Shown here: piece by piece, positions 1 through 9,157 of the stretch
How the letters are laid out: every line of letters starts with the position of its first letter
How positions within the stretch are numbered: position 1 is the stretch's first letter
Assembly (NCBI GenBank): GCA_017307865.1
Contig: JAFKGE010000017.1
Coordinates: 62,001 to 126,000, forward strand
DNA: 64,000 bases
Origin: Burkholderiales bacterium
GTDB lineage: Bacteria; Pseudomonadota; Gammaproteobacteria; Burkholderiales; Burkholderiaceae_C
Direction of reading: 5' to 3'
The notes under the pieces: model-generated
What the model saw: only the letters and a program-made list of their open reading frames with translations
Database searches by the model: none
What the model was told of the DNA's origin: nothing
Translations under genes and position numbers: made by a program

Positions 1-405
1 CTGCAGGGCGCCGGCATCGCCGCCCTGCTGCTGGCCGCGCAGGCCTGGCTGCAAGCCCAAGGCTGGAGCCAGGCCCAGGGCCGCACGGTGGTCTTCGGCG
101 CGCTGCTGATCTGCGTGCCGCTGCTGATCCTGGCGCAGCGCAACCCGGCGCGCGCCGTGCTGCACCGCGGCGCGGCGCCCAATCCCTGGCTGCGGCCCAT
201 GGTGGCCGCCGTGGGCCTGCTGCTGCTGGCCGTGCTGGCCATCCCGGGTCTGCGCCAGCTGATGGGGCTGGCCGAGGTCGGCTGGGCGGGTCTCGCGGCC
301 GGCGCCGCCGTGCTGGCGCTGTGCCTGCTCTGGCTGGAGCTGCTGCGCCTGGCCTTCAGATCGAGCGCATCAGCCCGCCGTCGACCCGGATATTCTGCCC
401 CGTGA
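1..405 (+). CDS. C-terminal part of a cation-transporting P-type ATPase (5' end outside window)
   Basis: The frame is open from the first base and stops at TGA 403-405, so only about 134 C-terminal residues are present. They are strongly hydrophobic, with segments LLICVPLLILAQRN, MVAAVGLLLLAVLAIPGL and LALCLLWLELLRL. This pattern, ending in a WLELLR-type helix, matches the C-terminal transmembrane domain of calcium/magnesium-type P-type ATPases. That domain forms the ion path together with the catalytic core, which lies upstream of this window. The last 50 bases overlap the convergent SDR gene. The assignment rests on the membrane pattern only, since the phosphorylation and nucleotide domains are not visible. 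Confidence 0.62.
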   Translation: MQGAGIAALLLAAQAWLQAQGWSQAQGRTVVFGALLICVPLLILAQRNPARAVLHRGAAPNPWLRPMVAAVGLLLLAVLAIPGLRQLMGLAEVGWAGLAAGAAVLALCLLWLELLRLAFRSSASARRRPGYSAP

Positions 406-1060
406 TGTAGGCCGCGCCGGCGGACGCCAGGAAGGCCACGGTGGCCGCAATCTCGTCGGCCGTGCCGTAGCGCTGCATGGGCACGCTCTGGCGGCGTGCC
501 TCCTGCGCGGGCAGGCTGTCGATCCAGCCGGGCAGCACGTTGTTCATGCGAATGCCGTCCGCCGCGTAGCGGTCGGCAAACAGCTTGGTGAAGGCCGCCA
601 GGCCGGCGCGAAACACGGCCGATGTCGGGAACAGCTCGCTCGGCTCGAAGGCCCAGGCGCTGGAGATGTTGACGATGGCGCCGCCCCCCTGGCGCTGCAT
701 GGCGGGCACCACCAGGCGCGCCGGGCGGATGACGTTGAGCAGGTAGGTGTCCATGCCGCGCTGCCAGTCGGCATCGGGGATGCCCAGCAGCGGCCCCTTG
801 GGCCCGTGGCCGGCGCTGTTGACCAGCACGTCGATGCTGCCGAAGCGCGCCAGCGCCGCGTCGACGAAGCGCGCCAGGTCGTCGGGCGACTGGTTGGAGC
901 CCGTGACGCCCAGGCCACCCAGCTCCTGCGCCAACCGCTCGCCCTTGCCGGACGAGGACAGGATGGCGACCTGGTAGCCATCGGCGGCCAGCCGGCGCGC
1001 GGCGGCGGCGCCCATGCCGCTGCCGGCGGCGGTGAGAAGGGCGACCTTGGATTCGGGCAT
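356..1060 (-). CDS. SDR-family oxidoreductase with non-canonical active site
   Basis: A 234-residue Rossmann protein of short-chain dehydrogenase length. The cofactor glycine motif TAAGSGMG is at residues 10-17, NSAG (for NNAG) at 81-84, and the conserved Ser region NISS at 131-134. The C-terminal block ITGQNIRVDGG is typical of the FabG-like group. Where the family has Tyr-x-x-x-Lys, this protein has Ser147 and Arg151 (SAVFR), so the usual proton-transfer pair is missing. It may bind NAD(P)(H) without classical activity, or use a different mechanism. The gene converges with the ATPase to its left. A dispersed repeat (1074-1130) lies directly upstream, so its promoter is not obvious. The substrate is unknown. 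Confidence 0.85.
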   Translation of the reverse strand: MPESKVALLTAAGSGMGAAAARRLAADGYQVAILSSSGKGERLAQELGGLGVTGSNQSPDDLARFVDAALARFGSIDVLVNSAGHGPKGPLLGIPDADWQRGMDTYLLNVIRPARLVVPAMQRQGGGAIVNISSAWAFEPSELFPTSAVFRAGLAAFTKLFADRYAADGIRMNNVLPGWIDSLPAQEARRQSVPMQRYGTADEIAATVAFLASAGAAYITGQNIRVDGGLMRSI

Positions 1061-1073
1061 CGTGGGCTCCTAG

Positions 1074-1130
1074 TACTATTCGATTGATAGCTGCTCGCGC
1101 TTGTTCAACGGGCGCCAACGGCCGATTTGG
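1074..1130 (+). repeat. Dispersed ~55-bp repeat, copy 1
   Basis: Contains the family core GATAGCTGCTCGCGCTTG followed by GGGCGCC, GGCC and ATTTGG. It fills the gap between the SDR start codon and the DUF3579 stop codon, and ends one base before that stop. Confidence 0.85.
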
Positions 1131-1131
1131 T

Positions 1132-1461
1132 TCATGTTTTCGGCGTCGGGTCGTCGCTCAGCAGGCAGGCTTCGACGGTCTGCAAGTCGTTGTCGCGGGC
1201 GAAGTTCATCACGAAGTCCCAGGCCATGGGCTCGTACTCGCGCAGCGCGCGGTTGACCACCACGCACTTCACGCCACCGATCACGGTGGGCAGGCACCAG
1301 GGCGAATAGCCCAGGTGGGCGCCAGGGCCTTCCGCACCGCCCGGGCGAAAACGCGCCATCACGCCGGCCAGCCGCTCGGCCCAGTCGCTGGGGCGAAAGC
1401 TGCGCCCGTCGCGGGTGATGCCCTGGATGAAAACTTCGCTGCTGGAGGGGGAGGCGGCCAT
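1132..1461 (-). CDS. DUF3579 domain protein
   Basis: About 109 residues from the chosen ATG at 1461 (MAASPSSSEVFIQGITRDG). The body FIQGITRDGRSFRPSDWAER, then LGYSPWCLPTVIGGVKCVVV and REYEPMAWDFVMNFARDNDL, is characteristic of DUF3579, a small soluble family common in beta-proteobacteria with no established function. The frame stays open upstream to 1608, but the extra residues are low-complexity and Arg-rich, so the internal Met is preferred. The stop codon abuts dispersed repeat copy 1. Confidence 0.8.
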   Translation of the reverse strand: MAASPSSSEVFIQGITRDGRSFRPSDWAERLAGVMARFRPGGAEGPGAHLGYSPWCLPTVIGGVKCVVVNRALREYEPMAWDFVMNFARDNDLQTVEACLLSDDPTPKT

Positions 1462-1702
1462 CGATCCGAGACGGCGAGCCGTCCGCAAGAACGCAAAAAA
1501 AGACGCCGCTCGAACCGGCATCGACAGCCGGAGGCGGCCCGCGCATTTTATCCGCCGCCTCGAAGCGGCGCCGCCGGTGGGCGCATCGCTGTCATGCAAA
1601 AGCCGCAACGCGGGCGGCGGGCCGCACTTCTAGAATAGGGCTTCGACGGGCCGCGTTGGCCCGCTTCTTTTTGGCCCCGTGCCGTTTGAGGAGTCCACCG
1701 CC

Positions 1703-2899
1703 GTGACCACCGCCCCCGAACTCGATCAGCCTCATGTGATGAACACCTACGGCCGCCTGCCCGCGGCCATGGCCTATGGCAAGGGCTGCCGACTGTGGGA
1801 CGTCAACGGCAAGAGCTACCTGGACGGCCTGGGCGGCATCGCCGTCAACACCCTGGGCCACGCCCACCCCAGGCTGGTGCCGGCGCTGCAGGACCAGATC
1901 GCCAAGCTCATTCACACCAGCAACTACTACTACACGCCCAACGCCGAGAAGCTGGCCGCCAAATTGGCCGAGATCTCGGGCATGAGCAACGTGTTTTTCT
2001 GCTGCACCGGGCTGGAGGCCAACGAGGCGGCGCTGAAGCTGGCGCGCAAGTACGGCCACGACAAGGGCATCGACAAGCCGCAGATCGTGGTGTATGAGCA
2101 CGCCTTCCACGGCCGCAGCATCGCCACCCTGTCGGCCACCGGCAACCCCAAGGTGCAACAGGGCTTCGGCCCGCTGGTGGAGGGCTTCATCCGCGTGCCG
2201 CTGAACGACATCGAGGCGCTGAAAAAGGCCACCGCGGGCAACCCCGACGTGGTGGCCGTGTTCTTCGAGACCATCCAGGGCGAAGGCGGCATCCACCCCA
2301 TGCGTGTGGAATACCTCAAGCAGGTGCGCGCCCTGTGCGACGAGCGCGGCTGGCTCTTGATGATCGACGAGGTGCAGTGCGGCATGGGCCGCACCGGCAA
2401 GTGGTTTGCCCACCAGTGGGCCGGCATCGTGCCCGACGTGATGCCGCTGGCCAAGGGCCTGGGCTCGGGAGTGCCGATCGGCGCCGTGGTGGCGGGCCCC
2501 AAGGCCGCGCACATCTTCGGCCCGGGCAACCACGGCACCACCTTCGGCGGCAACCCGCTGGCCATGCGCGCGGGGGTCGAGACCCTGCGCATCATGGAAG
2601 AAGAAAAGCTGCTTCAGAATGCCGCCACCGTGGGCGCGCACCTCAAGTCGGCGCTGCAAAAGGCGCTGGCCGGCAACCCCGGCGTGCGCGAGGTGCGCGG
2701 CCAGGGCCTGATGCTGGGCATCGAGCTGGCCAAGCCCTGCGGCGTGCTGGCCGAGCGCGCGCTGCACGCCGGCCTGCTGCTCAGCGTCACGGCCGACTCG
2801 GTGATCCGCCTCGTGCCGCCGCTGATCCTGAGCACGGCCGAGGCCGACGAGATCGTCGCCATCCTGGTGCCGCTGATCGACGCATTTTTGAAGGAGTGA
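1703..2899 (+). CDS. argD: Acetylornithine aminotransferase
   Basis: PLP-dependent class III aminotransferase of arginine biosynthesis. It converts N-acetylglutamate semialdehyde and glutamate to N-acetylornithine and 2-oxoglutarate. The GTG at 1703 is chosen because GAGGAG lies about nine bases upstream and gives 398 residues, the usual ArgD length; an earlier GTG at 1679 has no ribosome site. Visible motifs include GTT-type phosphate binding in HGTTFGGNPLA, the acidic FFETIQGEGG, DEVQCGMGRTG, and the Schiff-base lysine in MPLAKGLGSG (about Lys251). Only seven bases separate it from argF, so the two are probably one operon. Succinyldiaminopimelate transamination is a common second role of this family. 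Confidence 0.93.
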   Translation: MTTAPELDQPHVMNTYGRLPAAMAYGKGCRLWDVNGKSYLDGLGGIAVNTLGHAHPRLVPALQDQIAKLIHTSNYYYTPNAEKLAAKLAEISGMSNVFFCCTGLEANEAALKLARKYGHDKGIDKPQIVVYEHAFHGRSIATLSATGNPKVQQGFGPLVEGFIRVPLNDIEALKKATAGNPDVVAVFFETIQGEGGIHPMRVEYLKQVRALCDERGWLLMIDEVQCGMGRTGKWFAHQWAGIVPDVMPLAKGLGSGVPIGAVVAGPKAAHIFGPGNHGTTFGGNPLAMRAGVETLRIMEEEKLLQNAATVGAHLKSALQKALAGNPGVREVRGQGLMLGIELAKPCGVLAERALHAGLLLSVTADSVIRLVPPLILSTAEADEIVAILVPLIDAFLKE

Positions 2900-2906
2900 A
2901 GCGGCC

Positions 2907-3845
2907 ATGACCCCGCCCCCAGTCAAGCATTACCTGCAGTTTTCCGACCTCACGGCCGACGAGTACGACTACCTGCTGGGCCGCGCCGCGCTGATCAAGC
3001 GCAAGTTCAAGGCCTATGAAAAGCACCACACGCTGAACGACCGCACGCTGGCCATGATCTTCGAGAAGGCCAGCACGCGCACGCGCGTCAGCTTCGAGGC
3101 CGGCATGTACCAGCTGGGCGGCAGCGTGGTGCACCTCACGTCCGAGGGCAGCCAGCTGGGTCGCAGCGAGCCGATCGAGGACACCGCGCGCGTCATCAGC
3201 CGCATGACCGACATCGTGATGATCCGCACCTTCGAGCAGGCGCGCATCGAGCAGTTTGCCCAGTATTCGCGCGTGCCGGTCATCAACGGCCTGACCAACG
3301 AGTACCACCCCTGCCAGATCCTGGCCGACATCTTCACCTTCATCGAGCACCGCGGCTCCATTCGCGGCAAGACCGTGGCCTGGATCGGCGACGGCAACAA
3401 CATGGCCAACACCTGGGCGCAGGCGGCGGCCTTGCTGGGCTTCACGCTGCGCGTGGCCACGCCGCGCGGCTACGAGGTCGATTCGCAACTGGCCACGCTC
3501 GACAGCGGCGGCGGCGGCCAGCGCGGCTGGCAGGACTTCAGCGACCCGCGCGCGGCCTGCGCCGGCGCCGACCTGGTCACCACCGACGTGTGGACCAGCA
3601 TGGGCTACGAGGCCGAGAACGAGGCGCGCAAAAAGGCCTTTGCCGACTGGTGCGTGGACGCCGCCATGATGCGCGCCGCCAAGCCCGACGCCCTGTTCAT
3701 GCACTGCCTGCCCGCGCACCGCGGCGAGGAAGTCACCGCCGAGGTCATCGACGGCCCGCAGTCGGTCGTCTGGGACGAGGCTGAAAACAGAATGCACGTG
3801 CAGAAGGCGTTGCTGGAATACCTGCTGCTCGGCCAGCTGGCGTAG
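2907..3845 (+). CDS. argF: Ornithine carbamoyltransferase
   Basis: 312 residues, normal for a catabolic or anabolic OTCase. It joins ornithine and carbamoyl phosphate to give citrulline. Signature motifs are present: STRTRVSFE for carbamoyl phosphate, HPCQILAD, and the ornithine-binding MHCLPAHRGEEV near the C-terminus; ENRMHVQKALLEYLL closes the protein. It sits immediately downstream of argD and is preceded by AAGGAG. The pairing with argD points to the biosynthetic enzyme rather than the arginine deiminase pathway form. No ARG-box was recognised. Confidence 0.95.
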   Translation: MTPPPVKHYLQFSDLTADEYDYLLGRAALIKRKFKAYEKHHTLNDRTLAMIFEKASTRTRVSFEAGMYQLGGSVVHLTSEGSQLGRSEPIEDTARVISRMTDIVMIRTFEQARIEQFAQYSRVPVINGLTNEYHPCQILADIFTFIEHRGSIRGKTVAWIGDGNNMANTWAQAAALLGFTLRVATPRGYEVDSQLATLDSGGGGQRGWQDFSDPRAACAGADLVTTDVWTSMGYEAENEARKKAFADWCVDAAMMRAAKPDALFMHCLPAHRGEEVTAEVIDGPQSVVWDEAENRMHVQKALLEYLLLGQLA

Positions 3846-3971
3846 GCGACGGCGGCGCTTCAACCGCCACCGGCCGCGCCTACCCGCGCGCGGCCGTTCT
3901 TGCCCTCGCGCTCCGGCTTGCGTACCATGCGGCCAAGGCCACGCTGAACGCACCTTGGCGCGCAGCGCCGG

Positions 3972-4346
3972 CTACTGACGAACGATGTCGCCCTTGAGCG
4001 ACCAGGCGATGGACAGCAGGTCTTTCTGCACGTCGTCCCCCAAGCCGCAGGCGCGCGCCGCCGCCAGGATGTCGTCGATCACCGCCATGTATTCGGCGTC
4101 GCTGATGTTCATGCCGCGATGGGTGTCCGGCATCGAGCGCCCGGCGTATTCGGCCGGGCCGCCGGTGCCCATGGCCAGGAAGGCGCAGGAGTGGCGCTTG
4201 ATTTCGGCCACGCGCTCGGGCGATTCGAGGTAGGGCAGAAAGCGCTGCTTCACCACGGGGTTGGCCAGGTGCAGCTCGACCAGCTTGTCGACCAGCTTGG
4301 CAATGCCGGACGATGCACCGAGACGATCGTAGAGCGAGGGGGTCAT
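3972..4346 (-). CDS. Group 1 truncated haemoglobin
   Basis: 124 residues starting MTPSLYDRLGASSGIAKLVD, the usual opening of the 2-over-2 globin fold. The conserved proline-glycine region GPAEYAGRSM is followed by HRGM, whose His is the likely proximal haem ligand, and then by AEYMAVIDDIL. Such proteins bind O2 or NO and are often linked to nitrosative stress. The ATG has GGAGAAACTC directly upstream. It is transcribed away from the regulator gene at 4551 with a 204-bp shared gap, so that regulator is a plausible controller, though no operator is proven. Confidence 0.85.
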   Translation of the reverse strand: MTPSLYDRLGASSGIAKLVDKLVELHLANPVVKQRFLPYLESPERVAEIKRHSCAFLAMGTGGPAEYAGRSMPDTHRGMNISDAEYMAVIDDILAAARACGLGDDVQKDLLSIAWSLKGDIVRQ

Positions 4347-4550
4347 GAGTTTCTCCTTGCGTTCTGGCGCCCGCTCCAGGCAAAGGCCACGGCTGCACCG
4401 AAACCATGGCGTCCCGCCCCGCACGCTGGCGTGGGCCGGCCCCTGGAGTGACTTGAATCTACGCAAGGAAATGGGCTTTCGATAGTACAGATTCTGGAGT
4501 TCCGGCCGCGCCGCAAACGGCCCACACTGGCACCTCGACAGGAGGCAGAC

Positions 4551-5258
4551 ATGACCGTCGGATACCGTCAATTTTGTCCCGTGGCCAAGGCCGCCGAGCT
4601 GCTGTGCGAGCGCTGGACTTTGCTGGTGGCGCGCGAGCTGATTGCCGGCAGCCGGCATTTCAACGAGTTGCGCCGCGGCCTGCCGCGCATGTCGCCGACC
4701 CTGTTGTCGACGCGCCTGTCGCAGCTGGTCGCCAGCGGTGTCATCCGCCGCTCGGCCGAAGGCCCCATGCAGCACGCCTACGAGTTGACCCAGGCCGGGC
4801 AGGAGCTGGTGCCCCTGATCGAAACCATGGGCGTGTGGGGCCATCGCTGGGTCAGCAAGCACCTGCACGACGACGACTTGGACGCCGGGCTGCTGATGTG
4901 GGACATCGGCCGTGGCGTCGATTCGTCGGTGCTGCCCGAGCGGCGCGTGGTGATCGAGGTCGAGCTGACCGACGCGCCGCGCGACCGGCGCCACTGGTGG
5001 CTGGTATCGGAGGCCGAACACGTCGACCTGTGCCTGGAAGACCCGGGGCACGAGGTGGACCTGCTCATCCGCGCCACCGTGCGCATGCTCACCTCGGTGT
5101 GGATGTGCCGCCTGAGCCTGGATGAAGCGCGCCACACCGGCGACATCACGCTGAGCGGCCCCGAGCGCCTCAAGCGCCTGATGCCCCGGTGGCTCATCGG
5201 CAGCCCGCTGGCGCGCCTGGGCGCCCAATCGCTGGTGGCCCGGCCGATCGGGGCCTGA
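4551..5258 (+). CDS. HxlR-family winged-helix transcriptional regulator
   Basis: 235 residues. The N-terminal half shows the HxlR pattern CPVAKAAELLCERWTLLVAR, HFNELRRGLPRMSPTLLSTR and a wing, with Cys9 and Cys19 as possible redox-sensitive residues. The C-terminal half, about residues 110-225, looks like an SCP2-like domain seen in longer HxlR members. It lies divergent to the truncated globin, which suggests control of that gene or of itself. An imperfect dyad, CAGATTCTG, around 4489-4497 in the shared gap is a weak operator candidate. The effector is unknown. Confidence 0.85.
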   Translation: MTVGYRQFCPVAKAAELLCERWTLLVARELIAGSRHFNELRRGLPRMSPTLLSTRLSQLVASGVIRRSAEGPMQHAYELTQAGQELVPLIETMGVWGHRWVSKHLHDDDLDAGLLMWDIGRGVDSSVLPERRVVIEVELTDAPRDRRHWWLVSEAEHVDLCLEDPGHEVDLLIRATVRMLTSVWMCRLSLDEARHTGDITLSGPERLKRLMPRWLIGSPLARLGAQSLVARPIGA

Positions 5259-5283
5259 GGTCGAACCGCGGCATGATCGCGCC

Positions 5284-5607
5284 ATGAGCCCTGCCCCGAC
5301 CCCGCTCGACTGCCAGACCTGCGGCGCCTGCTGCGCCAGTTTTCGCGTCGACTTTTCGGTCTGCGAAACCGAGGCCGCGGGCGGGCGCGTGCCCGACGGC
5401 TTGGCCGAGGCGGTGACCGACGGCATCTGCCGCCTGCGCGGCACCGACCACGCACGCCCGCGCTGCGCCGCGCTCACCGGCCGCATCGGCGAGCGGGTGG
5501 CCTGCGCCATCTACGAGTGGCGGCCCTCGCCCTGCCGCGAGTTCGAAGCCGGCTCGGACGCCTGCCTGCGCGCGCGCCGCCGGCACGGGCTGGCCACGCC
5601 CGACTGA
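5284..5607 (+). CDS. YkgJ-family cysteine cluster protein
   Basis: 107 residues with an N-terminal CQTCGACC and further cysteines at VACAIYEWRPSPCREF and DACLRARR. This matches the zinc/iron-chelating CxxCxxCC family (YkgJ/UPF0153). The family probably binds metal, but its function is not established. The gene starts 25 bases after the regulator gene on the same strand and may be cotranscribed. A 73-bp gap separates it from kynB. Confidence 0.82.
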   Translation: MSPAPTPLDCQTCGACCASFRVDFSVCETEAAGGRVPDGLAEAVTDGICRLRGTDHARPRCAALTGRIGERVACAIYEWRPSPCREFEAGSDACLRARRRHGLATPD

Positions 5608-5680
5608 CAAGGCGCGATTTCTCGCCACCCGTTGCGATTAACCGACACCACGCCCGGCGCGGGCGCGCTAACGTCGGCCC

Positions 5681-6325
5681 ATGTCACTCGATACCCTGTC
5701 CTTGTGGGACATCTCGCCACCCGTGCAGCCGGGCGCGCCGGTGTTTCCGGGCGACACGCCCTACCAGCAGCACTGGAGCGCGCAGATCGGCCCCGGCTGC
5801 CCGGTCAACGTCAGCAGAATCACGCTGTCGCCCCACGTGGGCGCGCACGCCGACGCGCCGCTGCACTACGACCCGGCCGGCCGCGCGGTCGGCGCGCTCG
5901 ATCTGGCGCCCTACCTCGGCCGCTGCCGCGTGATCCACGCCATCGGCGTGCGGCCGCTCATTTTTTGGCAGCACCTCGCGCACGCCACGCAAGGGCTGCC
6001 GCCGCGCGTGCTGGTGCGCACCTACGCTCGGGCGCCGGTCGACCGCTGGGATCCGCAGCTCGCCGCCTTCGCGCCCGAGACGGTGGAGCGCCTGGCCGAC
6101 GCGGGCGTGGTGCTGATCGGCATCGACACCGCCAGCATCGACCCGGCCGACAGCAAGGCGCTGGCCAGCCACCAGGTGATCCGCCGGCGCCAGTTGCGCG
6201 TGCTGGAAAACCTGGTGCTCGACGACGTGCCCGAGGGCGACTACGAGCTGATTGCGCTGCCGCTCAAGCTGACGACGGCCGACGCCTCGCCGGTGCGCGC
6301 CGTGCTGCGTGCCCTGCCTTCTTGA
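5681..6325 (+). CDS. kynB: Kynurenine formamidase
   Basis: 214 residues of the cyclase-like metal-dependent hydrolase family. It hydrolyses N-formylkynurenine to kynurenine and formate. The start LWDISPPVQPGAPVFPGDTP is typical, and HVGAHADAPLHYD carries the metal-binding His and Asp residues (the family consensus is HxGTHxDxPxH; Ala replaces Thr here). IDTASIDPADSK follows near the C-terminus. kynA, the preceding step, lies 126 bp downstream on the same strand, which makes the assignment firm. Many relatives carry kynU between the two; here the gap holds dispersed repeat copy 2 instead. Confidence 0.92.
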   Translation: MSLDTLSLWDISPPVQPGAPVFPGDTPYQQHWSAQIGPGCPVNVSRITLSPHVGAHADAPLHYDPAGRAVGALDLAPYLGRCRVIHAIGVRPLIFWQHLAHATQGLPPRVLVRTYARAPVDRWDPQLAAFAPETVERLADAGVVLIGIDTASIDPADSKALASHQVIRRRQLRVLENLVLDDVPEGDYELIALPLKLTTADASPVRAVLRALPS

Positions 6326-6331
6326 AAGTTT

Positions 6332-6394
6332 GAATCGAACAAGGCTCTTGCGCGCATCCAGCGAGCGCAGGCAGCTATCAAACCAATAGTATTT
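6332..6394 (-). repeat. Dispersed ~55-bp repeat, copy 2
   Basis: Reads in minus orientation: TACTATT, then TTTGATAGCTGC, CGCTCGCTGGATGCGCGC and GAGCC. It starts about seven bases after the kynB stop and fills half of the kynB-kynA gap. It is more diverged than copies 1, 5, 6 and 9. Confidence 0.75.
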
Positions 6395-6451
6395 CAACCA
6401 TAACCACTGCCCATTGGGCAGATCGCCCAACCCATTTCAGGAGACCGCACC

Positions 6452-7297
6452 ATGACCGACCCACGCCCCGAATCCATCGTCCGCGACGAGCACGCCCAGC
6501 TCGACTACTCCAGCAGCATGAGCTATGGCGACTACCTGCACATCGACCAGGTGCTGTCGGCGCAGCATCCGCTGTCGCCCGCGCACGACGAGATGCTGTT
6601 CATCATCCAGCACCAGACCAGCGAGCTGTGGATGAAGCTGATGCTGACCGAGATCGGCGCAGCCATGCAGGACGTGCGCGGCGACCACCTGCCGCCAGCC
6701 TTCAAGAAGCTGGCGCGCGCCAGCCGCATCTTCGAGCAGTTGGTCAACGCCTGGGACGTGCTGGCCACCATGACGCCACCCGAATACAGCGCCATCCGCC
6801 CCTATCTGGGGCCGTCCAGCGGTTTCCAGAGCTTTCAGTACCGCTGCATCGAGTTCGCGCTGGGCAACAAGAACGCCGCCATGCTGAAGGTGCACGCGCA
6901 CAAGCCCGAGCGCCTGGCGCTGGTCAAGAGCTATTTCGACGCGCCCTCGCTGTACGACGAGAGCCTGCGCCTGATGGCCCGGCGCGGCCTGGCCATTCCG
7001 GCCGACCACCTGGAGCGCGACTGGAACCAGCCCTACGAGGCCAGCGACGCCGTGGAGGCGGCCTGGCTCAGCGTCTACCGCGACCCGGAGACGCACTGGG
7101 ACCTGTACCAGTTGGGCGAGAAGCTGACCGACCTGGAGGACGCCTTCCGCGTCTGGCGCTTCAAGCACGTCACCACGGTGGAGCGCATCATCGGCTTCAA
7201 GCGCGGCACCGGCGGCACCAGCGGCGTGGGCTATCTGCGCAAGATGCTGGACGTGGTGCTGTTTCCGGAGCTGTGGCGGCTGCGCACCGATCTGTGA
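6452..7297 (+). CDS. kynA: Tryptophan 2,3-dioxygenase
   Basis: 281-residue haem dioxygenase that opens the indole ring of L-tryptophan to N-formylkynurenine, the first step of the kynurenine route. Characteristic segments are [50 protein letters not shown] and [19 protein letters not shown]. The His in [10 protein letters not shown] is the likely proximal haem ligand, and the GTGGTSGV loop closes over the substrate. An AGGAG ribosome site precedes the ATG. It follows kynB in the same direction and ends at a strong bidirectional terminator. Confidence 0.96.
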   Translation: MTDPRPESIVRDEHAQLDYSSSMSYGDYLHIDQVLSAQHPLSPAHDEMLFIIQHQTSELWMKLMLTEIGAAMQDVRGDHLPPAFKKLARASRIFEQLVNAWDVLATMTPPEYSAIRPYLGPSSGFQSFQYRCIEFALGNKNAAMLKVHAHKPERLALVKSYFDAPSLYDESLRLMARRGLAIPADHLERDWNQPYEASDAVEAAWLSVYRDPETHWDLYQLGEKLTDLEDAFRVWRFKHVTTVERIIGFKRGTGGTSGVGYLRKMLDVVLFPELWRLRTDL

Positions 7298-7302
7298 GTC
7301 AC

Positions 7303-7334
7303 AAAAAAAAGGCCGCGATCGCTCGCGGCCTTTT
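7303..7334. terminator. Bidirectional intrinsic terminator between kynA and ilvC
   Basis: Perfect 8-bp stem GGCCGCGA / TCGCGGCC with loop TCGC, flanked by eight A on the left and TTTT on the right. It therefore works for the rightward kynA transcript and the leftward ilvC transcript. Confidence 0.88.
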
Positions 7335-7352
7335 CGTTGCGGCGGACCCGGT

Positions 7353-8393
<1,041 letters not shown>

Positions 8394-8397
8394 TTAA

Positions 8398-8451
8398 CTA
8401 TCAAAAATGAAGCGCCTGCCGCACGACGGACGGGCGCTGCAGCCTCAAACC
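8398..8451 (+). repeat. Dispersed ~55-bp repeat, copy 3 (degenerate)
   Basis: Aligns without gaps to copy 4: both begin CTATCAAAA and both carry GGGCGCTG then AGCCT at identical spacing (16 + 18 bases). The middle is eroded. The ilvN stop codon (8445-8447) lies inside it. Confidence 0.65.
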
Positions 8452-8936
8452 TTCAATAAACGCTCGCCGCGCCCGATGCCGCTGGCGCCGGTGCGCACGG
8501 TCTCCAGGATGGCGCTCTTGTCGATCGAGTTGAGAAACGCATCGTGCTTGGCCTGGTCGCCGGTCAGCTCGATGGTGTAGCTCTTGTCGGTCACGTCGAT
8601 GATGCGGCCGCGGAAGATGTCCGTCGTCCGCTTGATCTCCTCGCGCTCCTTGCCGACGGCGCGCACCTTCACCATCATGTGCTCGCGCTCGATGTAGGCG
8701 CCCTCGGTCAGTTCGACCACCTTGACCACCTCGATCAGACGGTTCAGGTGCTTGGTGATCTGCTCGATCACCTCCTCCGAGCCGGTGGTCTGGATCGTCA
8801 TGCGCGAGAGGCTCGCGTCCTCGGTGGGCGCGACGATCAGCGACTCGATGTTGTAGCCCCGGGCCGAGAACAGGCCCACCACGCGGGACAGCGCGCCCGC
8901 CTCGTTTTCAATCAGTACGGCAATGATGTGTTTCAT
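8445..8936 (-). CDS. ilvN: Acetolactate synthase small (regulatory) subunit
   Basis: 163 residues (also named ilvH). The N-terminal ACT domain starts MKHIIAVLIENEAGALSRVV and contains the valine-binding surface; ARGYNIESLIV and SRMTIQTTG follow. The C-terminal half carries EREHMMVKVRA and TDIFRGRIIDV. It stabilises IlvB and gives feedback inhibition by valine. The ATG at 8936 is preceded by GAGGAATC. A longer in-frame start at 9071 would translate part of an inverted repeat and is rejected. The ilvB-ilvN gap of 221 bp is unusually wide. Confidence 0.95.
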   Translation of the reverse strand: MKHIIAVLIENEAGALSRVVGLFSARGYNIESLIVAPTEDASLSRMTIQTTGSEEVIEQITKHLNRLIEVVKVVELTEGAYIEREHMMVKVRAVGKEREEIKRTTDIFRGRIIDVTDKSYTIELTGDQAKHDAFLNSIDKSAILETVRTGASGIGRGERLLKV

Positions 8937-9037
8937 GTCCAGATTCCTCTTCTCGCCGCCCTCCCCCGCAGCCGGTAAGCGGCGGGCTTGGCGGGCAATA
9001 GATTCGTCTTGAGAGAGATAAAAATTCAAATACGGGA

Positions 9038-9134
9038 CGCAGAGGACGCAAAGGTTGCGCAGAAGACGCAAAAAAATCCATAAATTTTTTTCGGTCTCTT
9101 TTGCGTCCTTTGCGAATCCTTTGCGTCCTCTGCG
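9038..9134. repeat. Inverted-repeat element in the ilvB-ilvN gap
   Basis: Two arms of about 36 bp (9038-9073 and 9099-9134) are near-perfect reverse complements around an AT-rich centre. Each arm contains direct repeats of a TTTGCGTCC unit, as in TTTGCGTCCTTTGCG and TTTGCGTCCTCTGCG. The composition, an AT-rich core with GCGTCC blocks, is unlike the flanking genes. From memory, similar TTTGCGTCC/CTCTGCG repeats are scattered in many proteobacterial genomes. As RNA it would fold into a long hairpin between the two AHAS subunit genes. Confidence 0.85.
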
Positions 9135-9157
9135 TTCGGTATTCGGTATTCAACGGC

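Noticed and set aside
1592-2926. A 444-codon minus-strand frame across argD
   Set aside because: argD is certain; the antisense product is His/Gln/Arg-rich without a family.
8937-9071. N-terminal extension of IlvN (MRLLRNLCVLC...)
   Set aside because: It would translate the inverted-repeat element; the ATG at 8936 starts the ACT domain and has a good ribosome site.
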